Shown: positions 19,401-26,738, counted from the first letter of the stretch. The stretch: DNA of 64,000 nt from Candidatus Electrothrix rattekaaiensis (GCA_032595675.1 JAVQMD010000002.1:496001-560000); one strand, 5' to 3'. Program-made: numbers and translations. The notes: generated by a model from the sequence alone, not told the origin.

Positions 19401-22400
19401 CTGGGCCGCGAAGCAGGAACGGTGGATGCCGATGTAGCTGTCGGCTTTGTCTATGAAGCTGTGTATTACAGAGCCGGGGGATTCGCCAATGCCTTTGCTC
19501 AGGCCGGGAGCGAGGTTACCGGTATCCGGGCGCGGCAGGAGGTTACTTCCTGGCAACGTTTTGAGCTTCAGGTTAGCGCAGGGAAAGCTGGGGGAAATAT
19601 TGCTGAAGGCTGGACTCTGTCTGCTCATCATGCCCTTGGAACAGGTGCTGAGTATCTTAATAAAGGGGATGGCTCAATTCTGGAAAACAAGAATGTCAAG
19701 ATCATAACCACAGTGGCTGGTAACGGCTCCCGTGGCTTCAGCGGCGACAACGGTCCGGCAATTGAGGCCAAGTTTCACTTGCCAATAGAAGTGGCAACAG
19801 ACCAAGCGGGAAATATCTTCATTGCAGATCATATAAACGATTGCATCCGCAAAGTGGATGCTGCCGGTATTATCACCACGGTGGCTGGCAACGGCAATTA
19901 TAGTTCCATCGGTTACAGCGGCGACAACGGTCCGGCAACCGAGGCCAGACTTAACGGACCAACAGAAATGGCAATAGATCAGGCGGGAAATGTCTTCATT
20001 GCCGATACCTATAACCATCGTATCCGCAAAGTAGATGTTGCCGGTATTATCACCACGGTGGTTGGCAACGGCTCTGAAGGTTATAATGGTGACAACATTC
20101 CGGCAACCGAGGCCAGCCTTGATAACCCAGCAGGAATGGCAATAGACCAAGTAGGAAATATCTTCATTGCCGATCTCGGAAACCATCGTATCCGCAAAGT
20201 GGATACTGACGGCATTATCACTACAGTAGCTGGAAATGATGCTTTTGGTTACAACGGCGACAATATTTCGGCAACAGAGGCCAGCCTTTATTCTCCACAA
20301 GGAGTGGCAATAGATCAAGCCGGGAATATCTTTATTGCCGATACTAGGAACCAACGCATCCGCAAGATGGATGCTACCGGCATTATCACCACTGTGGCTG
20401 GTAACGGCTCTGCGGGTTACAGCGGCGACAACGGCCCGGCAACCGAGGCAAGTTTGGTGCCAAAAGGAGTGGCGGTAGACCAAGCTGGAAACATTTTTAT
20501 TGCCGATCTATATAACCATCGTATCCGCAAGGTGGATATTGCCAGCATCATCACCACAGTGGCGGGCAACGGCAATGATGGTTATAACGGCGACAATGGT
20601 CCGGCAACCGAGGCCAAACTTCATTATCCACAAGGAGTGACAATAGATCAGGCCGGAAATATCTTCATCGCCGATTCCAGTAATGATCGCATCCGCAAAG
20701 TTGCCTTTGCACCCGCTGTATTCAAGTCAGAGCTACTTACCGCAGGCGACATCCCTTTTGCCGACCCCAACGGCCTCGGCTACATCATGTCCGCCACCGG
20801 ACGCCATAAAAAGACCATTGAACTGGACAACGGTCTTGTCCTCCAGGAATTCAACTATGACACCGATGACAACCTGATCTCCATCACCGACCAGTTCGGC
20901 AATGTCACCACCATTGAGCGACTCGCGGATGGCAGCCCGACCGCCATTATCTCGCCCGACGGCCTGCGCACCGAGCTGAACATCAACACGGACAAGCAGC
21001 TCGCAAAGATTGTTTACCCGGACAGCACTGCCTACAGCTTCACCTATACCGCTGACGACCTGATGACCGTTGAAGAGGAACCCAACGGCAACCGCTTTGA
21101 GCATATTTTTGATGCCAACGGTAAAATCCTTGAGGTGCTTGACGAGGAGGGCGGCAACTGGCAATATTCCCGGCAACGGCTTGAAAACGGCGATGTACAG
21201 ATTGACTCCATCACTGCCGAGGGCAACCGCACCACCAATCTGGATAATACCGCTTCCACCGGTGCCTTTTCCACCACCACCATCGACCCCAGCGGCAATG
21301 AAAGCACCTTTAGCCGCACTGCTGACGGTCTCAGCCAGGAAAGGGAACTTTCCTGCGGCATGAGCAGCAGCACCAAATACGGTCTGGACCCGGAATACAA
21401 GTACAAGGTGGTGCAGAGCACAAGCACCGAGTCACCGACGGGGCTGACCAAAACGACCGAGCTGGACAAAACCTATCAGGATACAGATGCCAACGAGCTG
21501 CCCGATCTGATCACGGAAACGGTTTCCAGCAACGGCAAAACAACCACTCTGGTGCAGAACACCTTGACGGCGGAACGGACGGTCACCACCCCGGAAGGCA
21601 GGACAGTGACCTCGCAGTATGACCCAACAACCCTGCTCACCACCAGCGTGAGTATTCCCGGTCTCTTGGCAACGGATTACAGCTACGACAGCAAGGGCCG
21701 TCTGACCTCGGTTTCCACGGATACCCGGAATGCGAGCCTCAGCTATACAGCCCAGGGCTTCCTTGCCTCCCAGACCGACCCGGAAGGCCGCACCACCTCC
21801 TACACCCATGATCCGCTGGGCAGAGTGACCGGCATCACCCGGCCTGACAGCACGACGGTCCAGTTCAGTTACGACAGCAACGGCAATATGACCGTGCTGA
21901 CCAATCCGTCTGCCACAGACCATATTTTCAACTACAACAAGGTCAATAAGCAGAACGCCTATCAGACACCGATCAGTGGCGCCTACAGCTTTGTCTATGA
22001 TAAGGACAGGCGGCTGCAACAGACCAACTTTCCTTCTGGATTCCAGATCACGAACATCTACACCGACAACCTGCTGACGCAGACGCAAACCCCTGAAGGC
22101 AATATCGACTACAGCTATTTGTGCAGCTCCAAGGTCGGGTCAATCAGCAAAGGCACAGAATCCCTTGCCTACGCGTACGACGGCAGCCTACTCCTCTCGG
22201 AGACCAAGAACGGCACCCTCAATCAAGTACTGGAGTTTACCTATAATAACGACTTCAACCTGTCCGCAATCAGCTACGCCGGAGGCACAGACAACCTCAG
22301 TTATGATAACGACGGCCTGCTGACCAATGCCGGTGCCTACACTCTGACCAGGAACGCAGACAACGGCCTGCCCGAACAGGTCAGCGGCAATGCCTTGAAC

Positions 22401-23735
22401 CGCAGCCGAACCTTTAACGGCTACGGCGAACTGACTGCTGAGGACGCTACGGTCAATGCCCAGCCTGTCAGCGGCTGGTCCGTGACCCGCAATAACAACG
22501 GCAGAATCCTGAGCAAGACCGAAACCGTAGATGGCAGCACGGTTGACTATGCCTATACCTACGACGACATGGGCAGGCTGCTGACTGTGAAAAAAGACGG
22601 CACCCTTGTGGAAGAGTATCAGTACGGGCTGAACGGCAGCCGTACCTATGAGATGAACAGCCTCAAAGGTGAATCCGGTCGCACGTACTCGTATTCGGTC
22701 GAGGATCATCTGCTGTCCGCTGGCGGGGTGAATTATGTGTTTGATGCGGACGGCTTCCTGGTCAGCAAAACTGACGGGGCCGAGGTTACTGGCTATCAGT
22801 ATTCCTCTCGCGGCGAGCTGCTTGAAGTCAGCCTGCCCAACGGCGACAGCATTGAATACCTCCACGACCCACTGGGCCGCAGGATTGCCAAGATGGTCAA
22901 CGGCACCGTTGTTGAGAAATACCTCTGGCTCGGCTTGACCCAGCTCATGGCAGTGTATGACGGCAGCGACAGCCTGCTGATGCGCTTTGAATATGCGGAC
23001 GGCAGAATGCCGGTTGCCATGACCGCCGGAGGAGCAACCTATTATCTTGGCTATGATCAGGTTGGTTCGCTGCGCACGGTTGCCGATACCAGCGGTAACG
23101 TGGTCAAAGAAATCAGCTATGATTCCTTTGGCACGATCCTGTCCGACAGCAATCCCGCCTTGGCCGTGCCTTTCGGCTTCCGGGATTACGACCCGGTAAT
23201 TGGGCGTTGGGTTGCTAAAGACCCGATCTTGTTTGCGGGCGGGGATGTTGATCTTTATGGATATGTGTTGAATGATCCGGTGAATTTTGTTGATCCTGAT
23301 GGAAGGGTTTACCATGCCGTCGCTGCTGCTGTTATCAGTGGTGCCTTCAGTGGATATTCTGCATATGCTAACGGAGCTGGCTTTGAAGAGATTATTGAGC
23401 AAACTCTTGCTGGTGCGGTAATGGGTGGAATAGCTGCACTTGTACCATTCAACCCGATCATTGTCGGGGCACTCTATGGTGGTTTGGGCGAATTAGCATC
23501 TCAGGATATTTCCCGTAAGTATAATCCTTGTCGTGAATTTGATGGGATAAGCCTTGGTTTGGCAGTCTTATCAGGTGGATTAGGGGGAGGTTTTGGGCAA
23601 GGGGTTGGTGATGTGGCGAAAAGTATGGGGGCGACAAAGGTAGGCGTGAAAATTATGGAGACTGTTTCTGGCACTGTTTGGGATGGTGGATACAAAGGAG
23701 AATATGATAAAAGGGGGCGGTCATCAGCCCGGTAG
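16437..23735 (+). CDS. Giant secreted Ig-like / NHL-repeat / RHS (YD-repeat) protein
   Basis: The 2432-residue protein starts at GTG and carries a signal peptide (1-25, ending SSASA). Its order is: a short N-terminal domain; five Ig-like repeats of about 80 residues (about 155-555, each with STLSWTSTNAD-type cores); a carboxypeptidase-regulatory-like domain near 580-660; a calcium-type DSDGVVDALDSDGDN stretch near 820; six NHL units of about 56 residues (about 1084-1425, IITTVAGNG and IRKVD); a long YD-repeat shell; and the RHS core (near 2248-2290) with RDYDPVIGRWVAKDP and NDPVNFVDPDGR. The 142-residue tip is glycine-rich and helical, with no nuclease motif that I recognise. RHS shells enclose and release toxic tips. 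No immunity gene follows; instead the stop codon lies inside a dispersed repeat, so the tip may be truncated. Confidence 0.92.
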   Translation: MKKITLLLLFLVSILSCFLLSSASATDQRILFSNQYEITRDWPHVYTDSFSAMPGEAILSVENGDGQERRTEVHTAEIWFNGIDLFETLHFHESGNQVETTVNLAGTNKLEVSLIGRLESFITIKVKVPTPDPTVVLPWKSGQFLVIKTKRPADPSPTVTISANPPSIPLGDSSTLSWTSTNADTVTITPDVGSVSTNGTTTVSPSETTEYTITAQGPSGTATSTVTVEVSPHPAPMVTISADPTSITAGSSSTLSWTSTNADTVTITPDVGSVSANGTTTVSPSETTEYTITAQGPGGTATDSVTVEVSEPIPAPTVSLFADPVTIVSGDNSQLTWTSTNADSVTISPDIGTVAASGTQSVAPAETTTYAITATGPGGTATDSVTVEVSEPIPAPAVSLSADPVTIVSGDNSQLTWTSTNADSVTISPDIGTVAASGTQSVAPAETTTYTITATGPGGTASDSAKVTVLSATEPLISISADPETIALGTSTLLSWQSRNVEIVSIDNGIGKVAVTGSQSVTPEHTTTYTITGSGPAGTVSSQVTVQVTGSPAPQPEGSFGTQYDDLIPPDATVTKYDEKRFALITGLVNDLAGSSLAEVRITVHGHPEYGTVLTNTEGRFTIPVEGGGTMTLAYTHDGFITSHRQVAVPWNDIAVAETVQMLPEDPVATTITFDGNPATVVTHTSTEISDEFGSRSATMVFQGDNTAYLVDEQGNDIQELQTITTRATEFATQKSMPAALPPNSAYTYCSELSVDGAARVRFEKPVTVWVDNFLGFAVGDAVPVGYYDRDRGVWVPSENGVVVRLLDTDSDGVVDALDSDGDNLPDDLNNDGSFADEVTGLGDASRYAPGTTFWRTAVTHFTPWDCNWPYGPPGDATGPNGAGGPDAEAANGTTPDNTDCINSYVKKRGRVFHEDIPIPGTGMTLHYASNRVDGYQQVITVPASGDTVPDSLKSIIVEVELAGRTLTQTLEPLPNQQAQFVWDGLDYLGREAGTVDADVAVGFVYEAVYYRAGGFANAFAQAGSEVTGIRARQEVTSWQRFELQVSAGKAGGNIAEGWTLSAHHALGTGAEYLNKGDGSILENKNVKIITTVAGNGSRGFSGDNGPAIEAKFHLPIEVATDQAGNIFIADHINDCIRKVDAAGIITTVAGNGNYSSIGYSGDNGPATEARLNGPTEMAIDQAGNVFIADTYNHRIRKVDVAGIITTVVGNGSEGYNGDNIPATEASLDNPAGMAIDQVGNIFIADLGNHRIRKVDTDGIITTVAGNDAFGYNGDNISATEASLYSPQGVAIDQAGNIFIADTRNQRIRKMDATGIITTVAGNGSAGYSGDNGPATEASLVPKGVAVDQAGNIFIADLYNHRIRKVDIASIITTVAGNGNDGYNGDNGPATEAKLHYPQGVTIDQAGNIFIADSSNDRIRKVAFAPAVFKSELLTAGDIPFADPNGLGYIMSATGRHKKTIELDNGLVLQEFNYDTDDNLISITDQFGNVTTIERLADGSPTAIISPDGLRTELNINTDKQLAKIVYPDSTAYSFTYTADDLMTVEEEPNGNRFEHIFDANGKILEVLDEEGGNWQYSRQRLENGDVQIDSITAEGNRTTNLDNTASTGAFSTTTIDPSGNESTFSRTADGLSQERELSCGMSSSTKYGLDPEYKYKVVQSTSTESPTGLTKTTELDKTYQDTDANELPDLITETVSSNGKTTTLVQNTLTAERTVTTPEGRTVTSQYDPTTLLTTSVSIPGLLATDYSYDSKGRLTSVSTDTRNASLSYTAQGFLASQTDPEGRTTSYTHDPLGRVTGITRPDSTTVQFSYDSNGNMTVLTNPSATDHIFNYNKVNKQNAYQTPISGAYSFVYDKDRRLQQTNFPSGFQITNIYTDNLLTQTQTPEGNIDYSYLCSSKVGSISKGTESLAYAYDGSLLLSETKNGTLNQVLEFTYNNDFNLSAISYAGGTDNLSYDNDGLLTNAGAYTLTRNADNGLPEQVSGNALNRSRTFNGYGELTAEDATVNAQPVSGWSVTRNNNGRILSKTETVDGSTVDYAYTYDDMGRLLTVKKDGTLVEEYQYGLNGSRTYEMNSLKGESGRTYSYSVEDHLLSAGGVNYVFDADGFLVSKTDGAEVTGYQYSSRGELLEVSLPNGDSIEYLHDPLGRRIAKMVNGTVVEKYLWLGLTQLMAVYDGSDSLLMRFEYADGRMPVAMTAGGATYYLGYDQVGSLRTVADTSGNVVKEISYDSFGTILSDSNPALAVPFGFRDYDPVIGRWVAKDPILFAGGDVDLYGYVLNDPVNFVDPDGRVYHAVAAAVISGAFSGYSAYANGAGFEEIIEQTLAGAVMGGIAALVPFNPIIVGALYGGLGELASQDISRKYNPCREFDGISLGLAVLSGGLGGGFGQGVGDVAKSMGATKVGVKIMETVSGTVWDGGYKGEYDKRGRSSAR
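17386..17865 (+). repeat. Two near-identical 240-bp units in the Ig-like region
   Basis: Bases 17386-17625 and 17626-17865 differ at only a few sites, and flanking Ig units are more divergent copies. The high nucleotide identity points to recent unit duplication and makes the region prone to copy-number change and to assembly collapse. Confidence 0.85.
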
Positions 23736-23813
23736 GTTGGGGTGAGGCACGAACCCCAACAACTGGCGCACCGGAAACGTTGGGGTTCGCTCCGCTCACC
23801 CGCAACCTACCTG
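23727..23813. repeat. 87-bp foldback repeat R1, copy 1 (supplies the RHS stop codon)
   Basis: R1 begins GCCCGGTAGGTTGGGGTGAG and ends CTCACCCGCAACCTACCTG; the two ends pair almost fully, with an inner GAACCCCAAC / GTTGGGGTTC stem. Four copies of identical 87-bp length lie in 2 kb (23727, 24132, 24521 and 25713). The TAG of GGTAGG in this copy is the stop codon of the RHS gene. It resembles a non-autonomous palindromic element. Confidence 0.9.
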
Positions 23814-23826
23814 TCCCTTTTCCGCT

Positions 23827-23901
23827 CACCTGTCGATCAACTCGCTGCAATGGATATTGCTCTTGTTTTTCCTGTTGTTCCGTGCTCATCCTCCATGCTG
23901 T
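23827..23901. repeat. Dispersed repeat R3, copy A
   Basis: It starts CACCTGTCGATCAACTCGCT and ends CTCATCCTCCATGCTGT. The same sequence recurs nearly complete at 26891-26965 and in part at 25872-25915. It is non-coding and has no obvious hairpin. Confidence 0.75.
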
Positions 23902-23913
23902 CTCTGACAAGAA

Positions 23914-24123
23914 ATGCCTAGTTGTAAGCTTGAAACGTCACGTTGTACACTTCGAATGCCTCACTTGAAGCATCGAATGCCTCACATGAAGCGTCGAATG
24001 CCTCACATGAAGCGTCGAATGCCTCACATGAAGCGTCGAATGTCTCACATGAAGCGTCAAACGCCTCACATGAAGCATCGAATGCCTCGTTGTAAGCTTC
24101 AAACGTCTCACTTGAAGCTTTGA
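23914..24123. repeat. Tandem repeat, ten 21-bp units
   Basis: Ten exact-length 21-bp units run without a gap. The inner units read ATGCCTCACATGAAGCGTCG-A; the outer ones carry GTTGTAAGCTT or ACTTGAAGC variants, so divergence increases towards both edges. Because 21 is a multiple of three, frames stay open on both strands and would encode heptapeptide repeats (RMPHMKR type), but no ribosome-binding site is seen. I treat it as a minisatellite rather than a gene. Confidence 0.9.
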
Positions 24124-24131
24124 ACTCCTGA

Positions 24132-24218
24132 GCCCGGTAGGTTGGGGTGAGGCACGAACCCCAACAACTGGCGCACCGTAAACGTTGGGGTTCGCTCCGC
24201 TCACCCGCAACCTACCTG
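24132..24218. repeat. Foldback repeat R1, copy 2
   Basis: Same 87-bp element, with a single substitution in the central part (GTAAAC for GGAAAC). It begins right after the 21-bp tandem array. Confidence 0.9.
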
Positions 24219-24263
24219 CCTGAAACTGCCGCCATCTGTCCCCTTTTACCCTTGCGTGGCATT

Positions 24264-24328
24264 GTAGGGGCGAACCCCTGTGTTCGCCCTTTCTTTCCTG
24301 TCGTGCAGGCACAGGGACTTGCCCCTAC
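24264..24328. repeat. Hairpin repeat R2, copy 1
   Basis: Terminal inverted arms GTAGGGGC / GCCCCTAC enclose GAACCCCTGTGTTCGCCC. A second full copy lies at 24653-24719 and a left half at 24386-24411. It is a dispersed palindrome with no coding capacity. Confidence 0.8.
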
Positions 24329-24385
24329 AAAATGCACGTTCGGATCGGATCGGGAAAACCGAAACCGTTCTCCTTGCGTGGCATT

Positions 24386-24520
24386 GTAGGGGCGAACCCC
24401 TGTGTTCGCCCGGTGTTGAAACACCGGGCTATTTCCGGCAGTCCCTCCGGGACGCTGTTTCCCGGACACCCCAGCCCCGGAGGGGCGATCGAAAATAGCC
24501 CACCGTTTTAACGGTGGGCA
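24386..24520. repeat. Half R2 plus a composite palindrome block
   Basis: After a half copy of R2 come a GCCCGGTGTT / AACACCGGGC hairpin (about 24410-24430), an R-rich CCTCCGGGA / CCCCGGAGGGG region and a CCCACCGTTTTAACGGTGGG hairpin at about 24500-24519. The block sits between the two copies of the long duplication. Confidence 0.7.
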
Positions 24521-24607
24521 GCCCGGTAGGTTGGGGTGAGGCACGAACCCCAACAACTGGCGCACCGGAAACGTTGGGGTTCGCTCCGCTCACCCGCAAC
24601 CTACCTG
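24521..24607. repeat. Foldback repeat R1, copy 3
   Basis: Identical in length and almost in sequence to copy 1. It opens the second copy of the long duplication (24521-24763). Confidence 0.9.
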
Positions 24608-24652
24608 CCTGAAACTGCCGCCATCTGTCCCCTTTTACCCTTGCGTGGCCCT

Positions 24653-24719
24653 GTAGGGGCGAACCCCTGTGTTCGCCCTTTCTTTCCTGTCGGGCAGGCA
24701 CGCAGGCCCTTGCCCCTAC
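24653..24719. repeat. Hairpin repeat R2, copy 3
   Basis: Full copy with arms GTAGGGGC / GCCCCTAC, inside the second copy of the long duplication. Confidence 0.8.
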
Positions 24720-24784
24720 AAAATGCACGTTCAGATCGGGAAAACCGAAACCGTTCTCCTTGTGCGACAGCGCGGGAAATGAAA

Positions 24785-24825
24785 AATAGTATCGCTTGAC
24801 GACATTATCGTAAAGCGATACTATT
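24785..24825 (+). promoter_or_regulatory. higBA promoter with overlapping operator palindrome
   Basis: -35 TTGACG (24796-24801) and -10 TACTAT (24819-24824) are spaced by exactly 17 bp. A perfect 13-bp inverted repeat, AATAGTATCGCTT (24785-24797) and AAGCGATACTATT (24813-24825), overlaps both boxes. That is the layout expected for autorepression by the HigA/HigBA complex. The -10 ends only 7 bp before the toxin ATG, so the message should be leaderless or nearly so. Confidence 0.85.
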
Positions 24826-24831
24826 CTATGT

Positions 24832-25113
24832 ATGATAGAATCGTTTAAATGCAGTGAAACCGAAAAGGTCTGGAATCAGATTAAATCCAAGAAATGGCCT
24901 TTCGCGGTTCAAAAGATTGGACTGCGAAAGTTATTTATGTTGAACAGAGCCGGAGACTTGAATGATTTACGGGTGCCTCCGGCAAACAGGCTGGAGAAAT
25001 TAAAGGGGAAAAGAGCCGGAGAATTCAGTATCAGAATCAACGATCAATGGAGAATTTGTTTTCGATGGAAAAACGGCGGTGTTTTTGATGTTGAAATCGT
25101 GGATTACCATTGA
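24832..25113 (+). CDS. higB: HigB-family mRNA interferase toxin
   Basis: This 93-residue RelE/HigB-fold toxin cleaves mRNA on the ribosome. Family landmarks are KLFMLNRAGDLNDLRVPPAN, LEKLKGKRAGEFSIRINDQW and the C-terminal strand RICFRWKNGG...VEIVDYH. The gene precedes its antitoxin, the HigBA order. ATG lies 7 bp after the predicted -10, implying leaderless translation. A 28-bp gap separates it from higA. Confidence 0.92.
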   Translation: MIESFKCSETEKVWNQIKSKKWPFAVQKIGLRKLFMLNRAGDLNDLRVPPANRLEKLKGKRAGEFSIRINDQWRICFRWKNGGVFDVEIVDYH

Positions 25114-25141
25114 TCCTGCCACGTTTTATGAGGAGATAACT

Positions 25142-25462
25142 ATGAAAACGCTGCCTAACATACACCCCGGTGAGATACTTAACGAAGAATTTTTGAAACC
25201 ACTCAATATTTCCTCATATCGCCTTGCAAAGGAAACCAACATGCAGGCGACCCGTATATCCGAAATTATCAAGGGACGCAGGAGAATAACCGCAGATACC
25301 GCATTGCGGCTTGCAAAATTTTTCGGGACTACCTCTGATTTCTGGCTGGGATTACAGACAGAATATGAGCTGCGGAAAGAAAAGAAAAAAATCGACAAAG
25401 AGTTGAAGGCCATAAGATCATACAAATCTTTTCTTGCTTCGGAGCAGGGGATGCTTGCATAA
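25142..25462 (+). CDS. higA: HigA-family antitoxin (XRE/HTH)
   Basis: ATG 25142 is chosen over an upstream frame overlapping higB, because the protein then begins MKTLPNIHPGEILNEEFLKP, the classic HigA start, and GAGGAG lies just upstream. The 106 residues carry an XRE helix-turn-helix (about 22-60, YRLAKETNMQATRISEIIKG) and the LRLAKFFGTTSDFWLGLQ helix. It neutralises HigB and should bind the palindrome upstream of higB. Confidence 0.93.
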   Translation: MKTLPNIHPGEILNEEFLKPLNISSYRLAKETNMQATRISEIIKGRRRITADTALRLAKFFGTTSDFWLGLQTEYELRKEKKKIDKELKAIRSYKSFLASEQGMLA

Positions 25463-25485
25463 TCCCGAAAGAAATAAGGTATAAA

Positions 25486-25707
25486 ATGGATGTTTTCACC
25501 TATTCGGAAGCCCGGCAAAAGCTTTCCGCTGTTCTTGATCGGGCGCAACATACGGGAAAAGTCCTTATCCAACGGAAAGACGGACGGACGTATGCCTTGG
25601 TTCCGGAAAAAAATATCAGTTCCCCTCTGGATGTTCCATCAATAAAAACCCGTGTTTCAACAGAGGAGATTGTTAATATTGTCCGTAGCGGACGGGAGCG
25701 GGAATGA
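25486..25707 (+). CDS. Orphan Phd/YefM-family antitoxin
   Basis: The 73-residue product begins MDVFTYSEARQKLSAVLDRA, the DNA-binding Phd/YefM fold, followed by VLIQRKDGRTYALVPE. Such antitoxins are normally followed at once by a RelE, Doc or PIN toxin. Here only 5 bp separate the stop from repeat R1 copy 4, and no toxin follows. The toxin was probably lost when the repeat block arrived. It starts 23 bp after higA and may be cotranscribed with it. Confidence 0.8.
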   Translation: MDVFTYSEARQKLSAVLDRAQHTGKVLIQRKDGRTYALVPEKNISSPLDVPSIKTRVSTEEIVNIVRSGRERE

Positions 25708-25712
25708 GCCAA

Positions 25713-25799
25713 GCCCGATAGGTTGCGGTGAGGAACGAACTCCAACAACTGGCGCACCGGAAACGTTGGGGTTCGCTCCGCTCACCCGCAACCTACCTG
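25713..25799. repeat. Foldback repeat R1, copy 4
   Basis: An 87-bp copy with several substitutions in the left arm (CCCGATAGGTTGCGG) relative to the other three. Its left arm now matches the right arm better, so the hairpin is preserved or improved. Confidence 0.88.
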
Positions 25800-25843
25800 C
25801 TTTTCACCTAGTGGTGATGGCGTTTTGCCCGCCGCAGCTCGGC

Positions 25844-25915
25844 ATGGTGGACAATGTGTTTGCCTAGTCATCACCTGTCGATCAACTCGCTGCAACTGAC
25901 GTTTTTTGCGGTTCC
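25844..25915. repeat. Dispersed repeat R3, copy B (partial)
   Basis: CAATGTGTTTGCCTAGTCATCACCTGTCGATC matches copy C (26862-26965) at its left side and copy A at its centre. The right half is missing. Confidence 0.65.
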
Positions 25916-25950
25916 GGCACTGCTGCCATTAAAAAGAAATAATTGCTATC

Positions 25951-26421
25951 ATGAAAGAAAAAGTTTATCTTGATTCGACCATACTCAGTTTTTATCACGA
26001 CCAGCGCACTGATCTGAAATCTTGGATTGATGCGACCAGAGAATGGTGGACTGTCGAAAAACCGAAATACGAATGCTGGATATCTGAAGCAGTAATTTTA
26101 GAAATTCAGGAAGAAGGCTACCCGAACCGGGAAAAGGTGATTCAGCTTGCCGCCACGATACCCGTCCTGGAGACCTCGCCTGAAATAGAATCAGCCGCTT
26201 CGTATTACGTTGAAAACTATCTGATGCCCAAGGATTTGCTCGGCGACGCCATTCATCTCGCCTACGCTTCCTGCCTGAATTTTGATTATCTTCTGACATG
26301 GAACTGCAACCATTTGGCAAATGCAAACAAGAGGAAGCATATCAGAGTCCTCAACGGTCGGCTTGGCATTTCAACTCCTGAGATAACAACTCCTTTAGAA
26401 CTTGTAACAGAAGAAAAATGA
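25951..26421 (+). CDS. PIN-domain ribonuclease (VapC-like toxin)
   Basis: The 156-residue protein starts KEKVYLDSTILSFYHD with the first PIN aspartate (Asp8). Acidic residues in SEAVILEIQEEGY and in DLLGDAIHLAYASC (about residues 94-107) complete the metal site, and the ending YLLTWNCNHLANANKRKHI is typical of this PIN subfamily. The next gene overlaps its stop by ATGA and is the expected antitoxin. Toxin-first order is common in this subfamily. Confidence 0.82.
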   Translation: MKEKVYLDSTILSFYHDQRTDLKSWIDATREWWTVEKPKYECWISEAVILEIQEEGYPNREKVIQLAATIPVLETSPEIESAASYYVENYLMPKDLLGDAIHLAYASCLNFDYLLTWNCNHLANANKRKHIRVLNGRLGISTPEITTPLELVTEEK

Positions 26422-26603
26422 AAAATTCAATTATTGAAGAAAAAGTAAGAGTGCAACGAGTCCTGTCAAAGAAGTCAGGTTCAATTGCTGCTTATTTGAA
26501 ACTGGCAAAAGAAAAGGCGGCTGAAACAGAAAAACGGTTTGGTGTGAAGCTGATCAGATCCGCGCCAGCAGAAAAAATTTCCGAGTCTGAGGCAGCCGCC
26601 TGA
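26418..26603 (+). CDS. Small putative antitoxin of the PIN toxin
   Basis: This 61-residue, Lys/Glu-rich, helical protein starts within the toxin stop codon (ATGA overlap). I recognise no DNA-binding motif. The size, coupling and position behind a PIN gene make an antitoxin role likely but inferred. Confidence 0.6.
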   Translation: MKNSIIEEKVRVQRVLSKKSGSIAAYLKLAKEKAAETEKRFGVKLIRSAPAEKISESEAAA

Positions 26604-26638
26604 AGAGCCGGATAGGTCTCTCAATGACTTTCACACCC

Positions 26639-26692
26639 CGAATCGGGGAAAATCGGAGCCATTCTCCTTGCGTGACAGAGCGGAAAATGAGC
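26639..26692. repeat. Diverged copy of the right end of the long duplication
   Basis: AATCGGGGAAAATCGGAGCC followed by ATTCTCCTTGCGTGACAG matches the GATCGGGAAAACCGAAACC-GTTCTCCTTG segments at about 24345-24378 and 24735-24765 with several substitutions. Confidence 0.6.
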
Positions 26693-26702
26693 AGGTGGAG
26701 GC

Positions 26703-26732
26703 TTGACACCAGCCTGAAAAACACTGTAATAG
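26703..26732 (+). promoter_or_regulatory. Promoter of a predicted small RNA
   Basis: -35 TTGACA (26703-26708) and -10 TAATAG (26727-26732) are separated by 18 bp. No gene with a start codon follows before a terminator. Confidence 0.5.
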
Positions 26733-26738
26733 AACAAT

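Larger units (their letters stand above)
24132..24378. repeat. Long direct duplication, first copy (partner at 24521-24763)
   Basis: About 245 bp containing R1, a CTGAAACTGCCGCCATCTG linker, the R2 hairpin and a CCGAAACCGTTCTCC end are repeated almost base for base at 24521-24763, with a handful of substitutions and small indels. The duplicated block is composite, so several palindromes moved or were copied together. Confidence 0.85.

Noticed and set aside
18219-23402. Long minus-strand frames inside the RHS gene
   Set aside because: They are antisense shadows of a highly biased repeat-rich coding sequence; the plus-strand domains are unambiguous.
23914-24123. 69-residue frame of heptapeptide repeats on the plus strand, and a longer one on the minus strand
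   Set aside because: The 21-bp period keeps frames open automatically. No start signal or upstream promoter is seen, so it is treated as DNA repeat only.
23914-24123. CRISPR-like array
   Set aside because: Units are contiguous 21-bp copies with no spacers and no cas genes in the window.
24147-24799. Several 70-120 residue frames across the palindrome block
   Set aside because: They read through repeats R1 and R2 on both strands and are repeated with the DNA duplication; they are not genes.
24786-24834. Insertion-sequence end at the 13-bp inverted repeat
   Set aside because: The repeat overlaps promoter boxes exactly and has no transposase or target duplication; an operator fits better.
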